From Platanthera guangdongensis (taxonomy: Eukaryota; Streptophyta; Magnoliopsida; Asparagales; Orchidaceae), in assembly GCA_039583875.1 (NCBI GenBank), contig CM077155.1, positions 12,441,046 through 12,505,045 of the forward strand: a DNA stretch of 64,000 bases. The letters run 5' to 3'. Within the stretch, counting starts at the first letter, position 1. Every line of letters begins with the position of its first letter. This document shows positions 41,613 through 54,430 of this stretch, piece by piece. A model generated the notes under the pieces. It was given only the letters and a program-made list of their open reading frames with translations. It had not been told where the DNA came from and did not search any database. The position numbers and the translations under genes were made by a program.

Positions 41613-44600
41613 TGGTAAAATCTCCTCCCGGGAATTGGGTATGGCTGAGAAGTGATTTTATGCCCATCATCATTGCCTTACAATGACACCAACTATGAGT
41701 TAGTTGCCACCATAAGACTGTCACCCTGCCGGCAAGCACGATCATTCAAACAGCCAACGAAAGAAAAAATAAAACTAATCCACGCATCACATCATAGATA
41801 TATAAAAACCTAAATAAAGGACCATATGACATAAATGAAAGAGTACAAGTAATAGGACTTACGCCCAGTACATGAATATCATAAATATCACTCTCTCTCA
41901 ATAAACAATGTGGAAGCTAAACCATGTGATCATCAACTTGACATCGAGTTGTAGTAGTGGTAGTGCGCGGCTCCAACTCCTCAGATCTTAGTGTTTCAAT
42001 CTCTAGCTTCGCTTGGTCAAACTACGGTGGCGTCTCCACGCGTCCCTAAAATGATGTTGTCAAAAGACCGTCTGTCATACTAGAGTCAACTGCTTTGTCC
42101 CATCCTCACCACCGTGACTCCTAGGCACCGCGTGAGAGAAAGAAAGTGGAGAACTAATAGTAGCAGAATGTACAAGAAGGTGACAGTGGTATGTATATAT
42201 AATTCTCTAGCAGTTCTATATCAGTATGAGCAGTAAAGAAGAAGAACAACTAGCATAGTATAAAAGTATAGTAAGATGAACTAAGTAAACCTAAAAAAGT
42301 AAAGCAACTACACTACCATCACATAAGTGTACTCTAACTTATATGAATTCCCATACAAACATATAAGTTAAGGTTTCCAAAATAGTAACTTATCATATAA
42401 AAGAGCACATACTAATTTATATGATGAGGATCTACAAGTGCGTATTCTATATCATGCTATAAAATTCAATGTTTATTATGTAACTTTTACACACAACTCA
42501 GTACACAGACCTTTCATGCATCCCCACTTTTTTGAGGTGGCCAACAACTCAAGTACCTACCATCGTGGCTCACGGTGGTAGTGGAGCTGGTGTCTCCACT
42601 CGTAGGCTGGCATGCACACTACCAGGCCTAGACCTCTCGTATGCCTCAATGCTAAGAACACAACAGCGGAGCCCCTGTGTACTCTTACTGGCAACTAGTT
42701 GTCTTCCTTAGTCGGGTGCACTCTTAGGGGACATATTATACCAGACCTCGGTATAAACATCCTACCGGTCTCCCCAAAGGTCTACACACCGCACAAGAGC
42801 CATCTTACATTCATCAGTGTGCCGACTAAACCAGTACCGAGTGACCCACCATATAAGCACAAACCAGGTTTAACAATACCCTAATGAGCCTCCATCTCGC
42901 AGGACCAACCGTTCTGATATCGACCAACAATTAGAGCCACCAGCTCGTAGAACTAGCTAGCCCTATATCACTCCAACTTACACATGGGTGAGATTGCTAT
43001 AACAGTCCTTAATCCTATCAGACTACTCTTATCTAACTTCTGGATTACTTAGCAATTTATGATTAACCTTGGACTTCCTGAGGTCTACCCTGTGAAGGGC
43101 TCGCATCGGTACTAGGAACTATGATGGGTTGAAGCTCATTGCTTCCTTTCTCAAGGAACTTAGTAATGTTATGCTACCCTTATCCAAATCAACTCCCAGG
43201 GTTACTAAGTGTGTGACCTCTCCAAATAATGAACTGTTGAAAACACTAATTTTCAAAAATTGTTAATTGCAGACCATATGATATTGTATGTGTGTATGAA
43301 TAGGAATCCTCCAAACACTTGACCCATGGACCTAAGATTATTTCTTGAGACCTATCATGATATCTTAGAACTAATTCCAGAGATTTATAATTTTCCTAAA
43401 ATAATCAGCAATTATTATAATTTTCCCCAAATTATATCTACATGTGATTTTGAACATGATGTGTCACTTTATGTTATCAAACTAGCAAGATAAAATGATT
43501 CAAACATCTTATTAAGTAATAATGGCTCTGGACCAAATTTCACATCATTCCAATAATATTTGATATTTAATTTCTAATTACAAAAATCTAATCCACTAGG
43601 TCAAGCTATACATGAAGTACTATAAATATTCATCAAATAATTCCAGAAATATAAGTGAAGGTTACAAATGGTAAATAATTATTTATTCCAAAAATTTATA
43701 ATTTTATAACTCAATTTGTGCACATTTATCGCAATAATATTGAAGGGGCAAAAATGGTAATTATAACTGCAACTCTACGATTCTGACTTTCAAAAATTCC
43801 AACTAATTCATACAATGTTTATAATACTAAATAATTGCTATTGGCAATGTTTTATAATTTTTTCAACTATTTTAGTCACTCTAATTTCACTAATACATTT
43901 GCTTAACAAAAATAATAATTAATTCATTTACTAAGCAAATCAACTCCAAATGTTCTAAAACTTCATGAGGAGATGTACTTTCACTAAATAATTGCATGTA
44001 TAAAATTTCACAGGATTTGACCAAGCCAATCTTGTTAAATTCACAAGATGCATCTTTTTGGCTAAATGCATACTACTTCACATACAACAGGAAAAATTGC
44101 AAGTGGGATTCACCATGCTACTGGGTCCAAAGGATCTGAAATTTTTAGCAGGGCCTTAAACCTCCTTAATGAACCTCTAACAAAAATTTGGGATTTAAAT
44201 AATAATTATTATTCAAAATATTCCATTTTTATTAAAAATAACATTTTTGCTAAAACCATAGGAAAATATTGTCCAAAAAGTGCCATTTTTGGACTGTAGG
44301 TTTATCTACAGTATATTCGTACATGACCAAAATTTCAATTCAATCGCCTTATCCAATTTAAAGTTATTAAGAAAATAGTGACTACCCTACCCTAAGGACC
44401 AGTCTCACAAGAATTGCCCTATAGGGAGCTACATTGCTCTAAATGCCCTGATTGTAATTTATAATTAAAGTACACTCAAAGGGCTACCTTTTTGATGTTG
44501 GGCACCTTTTATTGTTCAGCACCTAAATGCCTTATTTTTGTAGTTCCAAAAGTGTGTAATAAGTGCTAAATATAATATTTTATATATCATATTATACATA

Positions 44601-45519
44601 TTAAAAATAATGAAGGGTTGTGATGTTGCCCGACTTAGAGCAGTTTTCAGAGCCATTTTTCGGTGATCTAGCCCCCTACCCGGCCGGCCACCACCCCCAC
44701 CACCTCCGTTGAGGTGGTGGCTATTGCCGGGAGGCGTTTGTTCCTTTTCCTACTTCTTCCGAGCGCAGGATAATCCCAAGGGGTTGTGGGTTTTTTCTAC
44801 CAATTGGGGATCTCCCTTCACCACCCCCATGGGGATGGTGTATAGTGTTCATAACTACTCCTCTTACTACAGGACACTTACCTAGCCAACAATTAGGTCC
44901 GGCTCTACCCAAACTTTTTTGGTTCACCCCAACATTCCCCACTTGTCCGACTATTGCTAAGTAATTTTTGGATATCAAACGGACCTCCTCGGATGGTAAT
45001 ATCAATGGGCCATCGGAGAGGCGATTTCCAGCGAACCCGAGAGGAAGATTTTCGAGCTTTTTCCATGGAAATTATAATTGGAATTCAGCTTGATTGAGCT
45101 CAAACTCATTAACTATTGATGTAAGATGCTAGCATAAGGGGAGAGGAGGAGAAGCATGCCTGATTCCGGGCTTGATGGCGGCTACTCCAGCAGGTGGCCA
45201 TGGATTTTGGTATTTTCTGGCGAACCTCTTCTGATCTAGATATCCACAACTTGCAGTGAACCAATAGTCGATTTCGACTGCTTAAGGCCTCCTGAAGGTG
45301 ATAAAAGGGTCGAATTGAGATTTAGGGGCCTCTATATTGGAGATCCAACTTTTGGGATTTATGTTCATGGCTATTAAAGGCCCTCCTTGATGGTGGTCAG
45401 CTAATAAATGTTGAAAAATCCACCTCTTCATTAGTGGAGATGAAAGGAGGTGTTAGGGAAGAAGAATAGAGTACTACTTGGCCTCCCTCCATTATTCCCC
45501 CTCCAAATGAAACTTCCTC

Positions 45520-45923
45520 TTAGAAACCAGGCTGAGGGTCCCACACGGGTAAAGGCCCGGCCCTGGCCGAGTGCAGTCTAACACATTCCCAACCAAATCT
45601 CCGTGCAAGGCTCCGAATTCACACACATGAATATTGTATGGCAGGTTTTTGAGAGCTGGTCTCAACCCTAGCACCTCTTGTATCAAACCCTTATTCAGGG
45701 GCCAGATAAACAACTGCGCTACAGTGAAGTTGGGTATCTGGTCCCTGAATAAGAGTTTGATAAAGGAGGTTCTGGGGTCGAGACCAGCTCTCAACAACCT
45801 ACCGTGTAATATTCCCGTATGTGAATTCGAAGCCTTGCACTAAGATTTGGTTGGGGATGTGTTAGACTTCAGTCGGCCAGGGCCGGGCCTTTACCCATGT
45901 GGGACCCCCGGCCTGGTTTCTAA
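45520..45923. repeat. Palindrome 1 (404 bp): head-to-head SINE-like units
   Basis: TTAGAAACCAGGC at the left end is the reverse complement of GCCTGGTTTCTAA at the right end. The arms pair along their length, with the centre near 45720. Each arm, read outward from the centre, has an A-box-like AGCGCAGTTG (left) or AGTGAAGTTGG (right) followed about 50 bp later by a B-box-like GGTTGAGACC or GGTCGAGACC. This is the layout of a tRNA-derived pol III promoter, suggesting two SINE-like units joined head to head. A fold-back DNA transposon is the alternative. Confidence 0.6.
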
Positions 45924-45943
45924 CAAAAGATGGACATCTTTTG
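45924..45943. repeat. 20-bp palindromic spacer between the two palindromes
   Basis: CAAAAGATG and CATCTTTTG pair around GA. It joins palindromes 1 and 2 without other sequence. Confidence 0.7.
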
Positions 45944-46396
45944 TTAGAAACCACGCCGAACCCGAGGCTCGGAATTTATGTGAATATCGGGATAAATCCA
46001 GTTCTATGGTAGACTGCAGTCTAACAGCACAACATCCCCAACCAAATCTCCCGCAAGGCTCCGAATTTAATACGGGAATATTGCGGGTAGGTTGTTCAGG
46101 CCCGGGGCTTGATCCCAGCACCTGCTAGATAAGAGGGGACTAGCACCGCCTCCATCACCCAACTGCGCTGCAGCACAGTTGGGTGATGGAGGCGCTGCTA
46201 GTCCTCTCTTATAAATCAGGTGCTGGGATCGAGCCCCGGCCTGAACAACCTACCTGCAATATTCTTGTATTAAATTCGGAGCCTTGCGGGAGATTTGGTT
46301 GGGGATGCTGTGCCGTTAGACTGCAGTGTACCATAGAACCAAATTTATCCCGATATTCCCGTAAATTCGGAGCCTCGGGTCCGGCGTGGTTTCTAA
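45944..46396. repeat. Palindrome 2 (453 bp): related head-to-head SINE-like units
   Basis: The ends are TTAGAAACCACGCCG and its complement CGGCGTGGTTTCTAA, with the centre near 46165. The arms read outward as AGCGCAGTTGGGTGATGG, then GGGATC(A/G)AGCCCC about 50 bp later, a better A-box/B-box pair than in palindrome 1. The outer halves (CTCCGAATT, TTGCGGGAGATTTGGTTGGG) resemble palindrome 1. The flanks of the whole composite, ACTTCCTCT (45512-45520) and ACTTCCCTC (46398-46406), look like a mutated 9-bp target duplication. The X LTR at 37095-37125 shows the empty site. Confidence 0.65.
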
Positions 46397-47151
46397 CACT
46401 TCCCTCCAAATTACCCCCATTAAATCCCTTAATTAAAATAATAAAATAGATTAAAGAAATCTGAAAGTGTAGTGGGCCAACGATGAGCCTTGGGCAAGGC
46501 CTTAGCCCACTTGAATTGACTTGAGCTCTCATTTAGCCTTTAGGGTTGATTTGACCCAATGGTTGACCTTAGGGTGACTTTGGTCAAATTGATTGCTTGA
46601 CTGGTCAAGGGTGTGCCTGAGTCCTTGACACCACCCAATGTTGATTGGGTCATGGTGATGCCCCAAATTTGGGCCCACTTTGCCAATAGATATGATTTGC
46701 CCTAAATAGGGCCAAGTTTGACTTTTGTCAAATAGGTCAACTTGGTGACCACATGATGGGTCTCTTGGGTCCAATTGGCTCCTAATGACATTACAAGGCT
46801 TGGGAGGGGTCGACTTTTGGTTTTGAGGCCAATAGGACCTCCTAGGGGATGGTTTTCACCTATATTGACCTAAGGTTGACTTTGTCAATTCGACCCACTA
46901 GATTGACCTAGCCTTGAGTCCATCACTCAGTTTCCTCTCTCTTAGGTTTAGGAAGTATTAGTGAGCTTATCTTAAGGTGGTGAGTTCATGTCAGTGTGTG
47001 AATTAAACTTGGTTGACTTATGCACACATGGGGTGCACTTTATAGTATTTCCTTAAGCGCAAGCTGAGTTAGGGGCATGCTAGGGCCTCCATGCACCACT
47101 CATGGCCCTAACCCTAACTCTAGGGGTATGGAAGTGTGGGGGAATGCTACA

Positions 47152-48210
47152 AATTCCAAAACAAAACAAAAAATTTCGTCCTCGAAATTCAAGCTCGGGC
47201 CTACGGGGTTTTCACAAGTGAAGAAAAGATCAACTTGTAAGAGGTTTATTTTGTACCTGAGGTGAATAGCTCCAGGTGTTTCTTATGCATGAGGTCTCCA
47301 AGGGCTTCAAGTGTGCTCCTCCTGCCCATAATTTGACCATAGCACCTTGACCAAAGGAATGCACTTCTTCCATAAAACTCGGACTGCTGTATCATCGATC
47401 CAGATTGGCTCCAATCGAACTGACCGGTCAGATGCTACTGGGCCAGAGGTAGAAGTAATATGCTGCTCCAGCCAGAGTAATACTTTCCGAAGTGATGTGA
47501 CATGAAAGTTCGTGCAGGGTTCTCCAACTCTGGCGGTAGCTCCAGCCTGTATGCCAAGGGGCTGATCCACACCATGATCGTATAATGCCCCATATACCTA
47601 GGGCTCATCTTCTCATGCCTATGCCCCCGAAACTCCATGCATCAGACGTATCATCAAAAACACCTTGTCCCCCACCTGGAACTATACCTTATAATGCCTC
47701 GCATTGTAATACATGATCTGCCAACTATGAGTCTGTAGCATCCTGTCTCTGATTAGCCAAATGAGCACGTTCTTATCCTCAACGTAATCTGACCTAAGCG
47801 CCTCGGGTACTCATCCTGAACCCAAGATAGCGGTGTCTGACAATTCTTCCCATACAGCGCCTCATAGGGAGCCATGCCAATGCTGGGCCTGATGGTTGTT
47901 GTTGTAAGTGAACTCAATCAACGGCAACAATCGCTCCCAGTGCTTCCCTGTATCAAGTATACACCCATCGTAACAGACCTTCCATGGTCCTGTTGGTCCT
48001 CTCTGTCTGCCCATCTGTCTGCGGATGAATGGCAGTGCTAAATGTAAGCTGGGAACCTAAGTATTCCTGCACACCCCTCCATTCCCTAGTAGTTAATCAG
48101 GTCGTCTCTATCCGATATAATCATCTTGGGTATGCCTGGTAACTGATAAACTGCTCCACGAACAGCATCACCAATAAACAAATTGGAGCGTCCTTATGGA
48201 TGGGATGACA
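47152..48210 (-). pseudogene. X' integrase C-terminal part with chromodomain-like tail
   Basis: Minus-strand blocks are LVMLFVEQFISYQAYPR (core, 48121-48200), STAIHPQTDGQTERTNRTME (about 48040-47980), IMYYNARHYKVQFQVGDKVF (near 47700), YTIMVWISPLAYRLELPPEL, VTSLRKVLLWLEQHITSTSG and EPIWIDDTAVRVLWKKCIPL followed by VKVLWSNYGQEEHTW. They match X in order. Several stops and frameshifts are present. The N-terminal side is cut at 48211 by an LTR (W). Near 47165-47190 the minus strand has GAATTTCGAGGACGAAATTT, the motif that precedes 3' LTRs here. Confidence 0.85.
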
Positions 48211-49540
48211 TGTAATACCCCCTCCCTTACTCAGGAGGTTACCCGGTCTTATACCCAGAGACCGCTGCCTTACGGTAACACTACTATACTGGCTAGTCGA
48301 CACCGCATGATGTCGATCCTGCTGGCTAATATGATCATTCAACCTGTTGGCTAATCGAGAAAAGAAGTATAACTAGTAGTAAATGAAAACTAGCAAGTCC
48401 ACAAATCACAGTAGGGGCATCATAACATATATAGATGAAAAATTCAACAGTCCACAATGAGTACAAAAGAGAGTTAGGGCTTATGCCGGTACATGCCAAA
48501 ATGGAATCAAATCTCCCTCTCAAACAATAACACTATGCAGAAGCGATAACTGAAACCACTCATCATCACCTGACGCTGAGCTGCGGTAGTAGTGCATGGT
48601 TTTTGTTCCTCAGGTCCTGCCACCTACCTCATCCTGGTGGTGTCGTGCTGGTGCTCCAGCTCCTCGAGATCCTAAAATGATACTGTCAAAATCGGTCATT
48701 AATCATAAAGACTAAGCCATTTTGTCCTCGCCTCAACCCCGCAAATCCGAGCTCAGCAGGAGGACAAAAGCGGAGGACAACAAAGAAGTACAAAAGAAAA
48801 GCAGGTGACGGTGAACTATTCTATCATGGTCATGTTTCTAACAATTATGTAGTTATATACTATCAGTTCTTATAGCACAAGTATGTAAGAAAAGCAGTAA
48901 TGAAAAGAAGTGTAATAGGTATCGAAGAATTGAAAGAAGTTTTGTATGTAAAGTAAAGAAAACCGAGTAGAAATTAAACTATCTAACTGCTACACTAACA
49001 TCACAGAGTACCTTTACTTATATGAATGCCCATTCAAACTTATAAGTTATGGTTTCATAAATATAACTTATCATATAAAAGAGCCCATACTAATTTATAT
49101 GATAAGGATCCACAGTGCGTATGCCTAAGTATAATATGTATGCTATGATGAGTTATGTGGGTTATGATTCATACAAGTGCAACTTACACACATGACTTTG
49201 AAATCACAGACCTGTAGTACCCACTTTTTGGAGTTAGTTGAAATCTCTAGTACCACTGTTGTGGCTATGATAGCAGTGGAGCTGGCGTCTCACTTCCTAG
49301 TCAGGTATACACACTACCATGCCTAGACCTTTCGTACTCCTTTGTACACACCGTCGAGGTTCACTCTAGGAGTCTCTACGTACAAATTTTTCCCTGAGCC
49401 ATATCCACCAGGTCTTTTTGGTCAGTTGTGTGCGTTTCATCAGAAGGATTTTCCCCACCGGCCTTCAAACTTCAACTGTAGTATAAACAACCTACTGGAC
49501 CCTCAAAGCACCTCATGACCTCACCAGATTTACCGTGCTG
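48211..49540 (-). mobile_element. LTR W (partial; runs into the gap)
   Basis: TGTAATACCCCCTCCC begins exactly inside the X' integrase reading. The sequence is related to X LTRs (the ATCATATAAAAGAGCCCATA stretch at 49072 and AAATGATACTGTCAAAA at 48673) but diverged. By the position of these landmarks it has the X' orientation, with its 3' end at 48211. It is cut by the N-run, so length, partner LTR and TSD are unknown. A run of Ns is the only content of the open frames reported across the gap. Confidence 0.7.
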
Positions 49541-50040
49541 NNNNNNNNNNNNNNNNNNNNNNNNNNNNNNNNNNNNNNNNNNNNNNNNNNNNNNNNNNNN
49601 NNNNNNNNNNNNNNNNNNNNNNNNNNNNNNNNNNNNNNNNNNNNNNNNNNNNNNNNNNNNNNNNNNNNNNNNNNNNNNNNNNNNNNNNNNNNNNNNNNNN
49701 NNNNNNNNNNNNNNNNNNNNNNNNNNNNNNNNNNNNNNNNNNNNNNNNNNNNNNNNNNNNNNNNNNNNNNNNNNNNNNNNNNNNNNNNNNNNNNNNNNNN
49801 NNNNNNNNNNNNNNNNNNNNNNNNNNNNNNNNNNNNNNNNNNNNNNNNNNNNNNNNNNNNNNNNNNNNNNNNNNNNNNNNNNNNNNNNNNNNNNNNNNNN
49901 NNNNNNNNNNNNNNNNNNNNNNNNNNNNNNNNNNNNNNNNNNNNNNNNNNNNNNNNNNNNNNNNNNNNNNNNNNNNNNNNNNNNNNNNNNNNNNNNNNNN
50001 NNNNNNNNNNNNNNNNNNNNNNNNNNNNNNNNNNNNNNNN
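49541..50040. other. Assembly gap, exactly 500 N
   Basis: Exactly 500 Ns suggests a fixed-size scaffold gap rather than a measured one. The right arm of the inverted duplication begins at the first base after it. The order and orientation of the two sides depend on scaffolding evidence not visible here. Confidence 0.97.
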
Positions 50041-50262
50041 CCTCAGTTTCCTCTCACTTAGGGTAAGAGAAGTGTTACTGAGCTTACCTTGAGGAGGGTG
50101 AGTTCATGTGGGTGTGAATTGGCCTAGGTTGACTCGTGCACATTGGGGGTGTGCATAGTAGTTTTCCTAAGTTCAAGCTGAGTTAGGGTCACACTAAGGT
50201 CTCGATGCACCACACAAGCCCTAACCCTAACATTAGGGGCCCTAGAAGTGGGGGATGTTAAA
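50041..50262 (-). mobile_element. X 5' LTR start, right-arm copy
   Basis: On the minus strand it starts TTTAACATCCCCCACTTC at 50262, the same mutated LTR start as at 15589. It is followed by the copia TSD side ATTTG (50263-50267). So both arms carry the same X insertion. Confidence 0.9.
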
Positions 50263-53200
50263 ATTTGTAACATAACAAGCAGTACTAACAGCTTCACCCA
50301 AAAATATCTAGATAATTTAAATCCAGATAACATAGTACATGCAAGATCTTGAAGAGTTATATTTTTCCTCACCACAACACTATTTTGTTGTGGTGTGCGA
50401 GGAGCAAAAAATTCATGCTTAATCCCTAAATTTGTACTAAAACAAATAAACTGTTCATTTTCAAATTCTCCACCATGATCTGATTGTATGCATTTAATTT
50501 TTAAATCAAGTTCATTTTGAATATGAGTACATAATATTGTAAATTAAGAATGTGCACCGGATTTAGAAGATAAAAATAATGTCCAACAAAAACGAGAATA
50601 ATCATCAATCAAAATATAAGTATATTTTTTACCTGCTAGACTTTGTATATTTTTTACATGCTGGACCAAATTAATCTATGTGAAGTAATTGTAAATGCCT
50701 AGTAGTAGAAACAATATTCTTACTTTTAAAAGAAGATTTAGAAAATTTTCTTTTTTGGCAAGGTGAACATAAAGAAGAAAACTTTCCATCTAAGAAAGGT
50801 AATCCTTTAATTAATTTATTTTTGGAAAGTTTTACAATAAGTTTTGCACTAGAATGTACTAGTAACCTATGCCAAAATTCTAATTCATCATTTTTGGAAA
50901 TAAAATATTTAACACTAGATTGAGATAAATCATGAAAAGTTTTTTTATAAACATTATTGATTCTTGGTGCAGTAAAAAACAATTTATTAGTTTTAGAGTC
51001 TATGATTTTGCAAAGGTTTGAAGATGATTCAAATGAAGCATTTAAGCCTCTATCACAAAGTTGACTTATAGAAATTAAATTGTGTTTCAAACCTTTAACA
51101 TATAAAACATTTGAAATTGAGAAGAAATGTTGCCCACTACACCAATGCCCTTCATTTTTTTCCTTATTGTTGTCTCTGAATGTCACGAACCTCCTTTCTT
51201 CGTCTCCAGGCTAAGAACTTTGATTTGTTATCTGTCATGTGTTTGGAACAACCTGAGTCCAAGTACCACACTTCTTCTCTGTCCTTATCCTGCCAACAAC
51301 CTAAGAAGATGATGAGAGTGAAGATCTTGTTACCCAAGTGGTTTCCCATAGAATAGGTGAATTCCTTAGGTGCCCAGATTTGTTTAACATCACAAGAACC
51401 TTTCTTACTGCATGAGTTTGTGGTGTGACCAAACCTATAACATTTGGCGCAAGCAATAAAGAAAGATGAGGCTCTCTTTAACAATTTCTGAGGACTCTAA
51501 CTAGAAGAAGAGTTAGTATTGGCAGAATGAATAATATTTTTGTTGTTAAAAGACACTTTTCGAGTGTTTTTGTTATTGTCGGCGATAGTGGATATCATCG
51601 GGAGATAGCTTACAGTGACGTATCCAAGTCCAAACTTAGCAGATTCATGGCACTGGTTGGCTAAAATCATATCCGGGGATTTTTGGCCAACTCCAAACTT
51701 TTTAATTGCCATATTTAGATCATAAAATTTGGCTTTCAAGGCGCTGTTCTCTGTTACTAACATGACATACTGGTTTGAGAATGCTGCATTGCCATTTTGT
51801 ACTTGAGATTTTGATTATTTTAACGCACTCTCTAAGTCTTTTTTTCTCTTTTGGTAAGAGTGTCAATTTTCAAGTCAGACTTAGCGAGAGTGTTTCTAAT
51901 TCTTTCACTCTTGTTAAAAAGTGATCGCACTCTTGACAAGAGATCTTCTCCTTTCTAAGCACTTTCAATTCATTAGTCAATTTTTTGTTTTCTTTTAATA
52001 ATACTTTATTTTCAGATTTCAAAAGATCAATATCTTTAAGACTCTTTTTAAAAATTTTGCAAGTGCGTAGAAATTCATTATAGAGTTCGTCATAAGTTGG
52101 AACCTCATTGTCGCTTTGGACACTGCATTCATCTTCTGATGGTGAAACGTTCTTCCACATCAAGCACATGTTGGCTTCCACTTTTTCTTCTGAATCTGAA
52201 TCACTCGTACCTCCAAGTGAGGTATCGTCACAAGTCTATGCCTTCAAAACCTTCTTATTTCTCTTTTTGTCTTGTCTCTTTTCTTTCTACTCTTTCAAAT
52301 ATTTTGGGCATTTTCTTCTTATGTGTCCTTTCTTTCAGCAGTGATAGCACTCTGGTAGCGGATGCTCATCATTATCCTCAGCTTATCCTTTTTCTTTACC
52401 TTTCTTGTAAGAGAAAACCTTTTTGTTAAAAACTTTCTTGAATGAGTTTCTCCTATCCGGATTCCCCATGAATCTCTTAAACTTCCTTACAAATAAACTT
52501 TCTTCATTTTCTTCATCATCTTCATCAGTTTCACTTTCCACTAATTCCTTTGATTTAACGCCAAAGTCTTCTTCTTTGGTTCCAAGTTGTATTCTTGATG
52601 TTGAATTTTTAACTCCACCTCATGAGTTTTAAGATTCCCAATGAGGCTCTCAATTTGTAATGTTTTAAGATCATGATATTATGGAATGGCGGTCATCTTA
52701 GGATTGAACTTTGGGGAAGTGATCTCAAAATTTTCCTTACTAAATCACCATTGAAAAAGGTCTTTCGAAGGACTTTGGAATCATTTACGATCTTCATAAA
52801 TCTTGTGTACATTGTGTCAATGTCTTCATCCACTTCCATTCTGATCTTCTGAAATTCCGACTCCAATTGGAATAGCTTTGAATCTTTTACCTGTGAAGTA
52901 CCTTCATAACTACCTTCTAATAAATTTCGAATTCCAAAAGTTATTTCACAAGTACAAACTCTATTAAATTCGGTTCTATTTAATGTACAGAATAATGCGT
53001 TCATTACCGTAGCATTATTTTTATACCTAAGTTTGTCATTTTCATCCCACTTGCCTTTTGGTTTTTCCATGGTTATGCTACCAACGATTACTGTCGTGAA
53101 GTGTTACCAAGTTCTACCATATTCCATACATCGATGTCTAATGCTATTAGAAAACAATGCATAGGTGTTTTCTAATAGTTATAGTTAGTGCTCGTGAAAA

Positions 53201-53304
53201 GTGGTGGTCTACTAATGCCTTGACCCTCTGCAAAAGCATGACTGTGTTGTGTCATGACTCCTGGTGGTGAAATCGATTTGAAGTATCCGAGCTTTGATAC
53301 CAAA
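50263..53304 (-). pseudogene. Ty1/copia gag-protease-integrase, right-arm copy
   Basis: This is the mirror of 12536-15588. Recognisable blocks are the UBN2 gag (52693-53070), coiled coil (51870-52181), CAKCYRFGHTTNSC and protease DSGCSKHMTD in one uninterrupted frame (51164-51484), integrase zinc domain (50671-51186) and ACYVTN at the X junction. The protease frame is open here because one T present at about 14546 in the left arm is missing. It is otherwise broken by the same stops. The PBS TGGTATCAAAGC is at 53291-53302 on the minus strand. Confidence 0.9.
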
Positions 53305-54430
53305 TGTTGGATCGTGAGCCGCCCTTAGAGGGGGAGGGGTGATTAAGGGTTAAAAAAAATTAACTTTTAATCAATTCTACTTGGTGAAATTATTACAAAA
53401 ATCAAAACAAATTTTTCATAACCAAAGATAAACACTTAGAAAATCATAAGAATACAAAAGATTATGTTTTATTTCATAAGCGTTAAAAACAAAATACAAT
53501 GTATCTCTATAAAGGTAGAGATCGAGGCTATGAAAAATATAAACTCCTTTTGATTTCACTGGTCCTTCTACCAAGAACTAGTCGGCTATAGTGTATCTCT
53601 TTCTAGATCTTGCTACTAGCCTTCACCTAGATCTCACCATGATCTAGTCGCTGCACACAAGGCGGAGAAAACTCGCAAAGTCACACAAGGACCTAGACGC
53701 CACACACAAGGAGGCGATTTTCTCCTAAGCCATGCAAGGACTTAGATGCCACGCACAAGGCGGCGATTTCTTCTAACGATTACAACGATGAAATGAAAAA
53801 GTACAAAGAAAAACTTTTAGAATAAAAACTCCCTCTAATAAAGTGCTGAAGATGACGATTAATCCTCGCAAAGGTTGCTTGAGATGCTGCGTACGAGTCG
53901 TCACATTTTTGCTCTTGAACCTACTTGGCAAGATGGAGTTTTCTGGGTGATGGTGCTCTCTGGACAAGTTGCATGGAAGGAACACTCCAGATTCTCAAAA
54001 TCATAATCTCCACAAAAACAAATGAGCCAATTTTATACTTTGGAGCTATCATTGGCAATACTGGCTATCATTTCCCAACGATATCATATATGGCTGCCAC
54101 GTGTCCCATGATTCCAAGGATTCTGCGGGATGATCCGATCGTGGCCAATTGGGAACTATCGCCGGGGCAATATCAATATCTTCGGGCAATATAGACAATA
54201 ACTGTACACCGTGGAGATCATGTGGTAACTGTACCTTGAGCTATCGCCTGGTGGAGATACTGGAAATCCTCAGGCGATATCACCTTAACTTTTCTTTTCA
54301 ATCCCGAATCCATGCCCAAATGATTAGAGTGTCAGACATGTTATATCTGCTCACCATAAACACACTATGATCAAATACAAATGAGATTTGTTATTAGCAA
54401 ACCAAGAAGCATGGAATGCATGCTCTAACA
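53305..54430 (-). mobile_element. Copia 5' LTR, right-arm copy
   Basis: It mirrors 11410-12535: TGTTAGAGCATGC at 54430 and CCAACA at 53305. The length (1126 bp) is identical in both arms. Confidence 0.9.

Larger units (their letters stand above)
41613..47151 (-). mobile_element. X' 3' LTR (X family, opposite orientation)
   Basis: On the minus strand it starts TGTAGCATTCCCCCACACTT at 47151 and ends GAGATTTTACCA at 41613, abutting the copia RT. It matches 36384-40727 throughout, except for the palindromic insertion at 45520-46396. Without that it would be about 4.66 kb. X' therefore inserted into the same copia element as X, about 0.88 kb of copia sequence away and in the opposite orientation. 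Its other end is beyond the gap, so the TSD cannot be confirmed. Confidence 0.85.

Noticed and set aside
46200..46260. A true tRNA gene (B-box-like GGGATCGAGCCCC)
   Set aside because: No cloverleaf can be formed: acceptor stem and anticodon arm are absent and the motif is part of a palindrome.
49515..50092. Open frames made mostly of X residues
   Set aside because: They span the N gap and carry no information.
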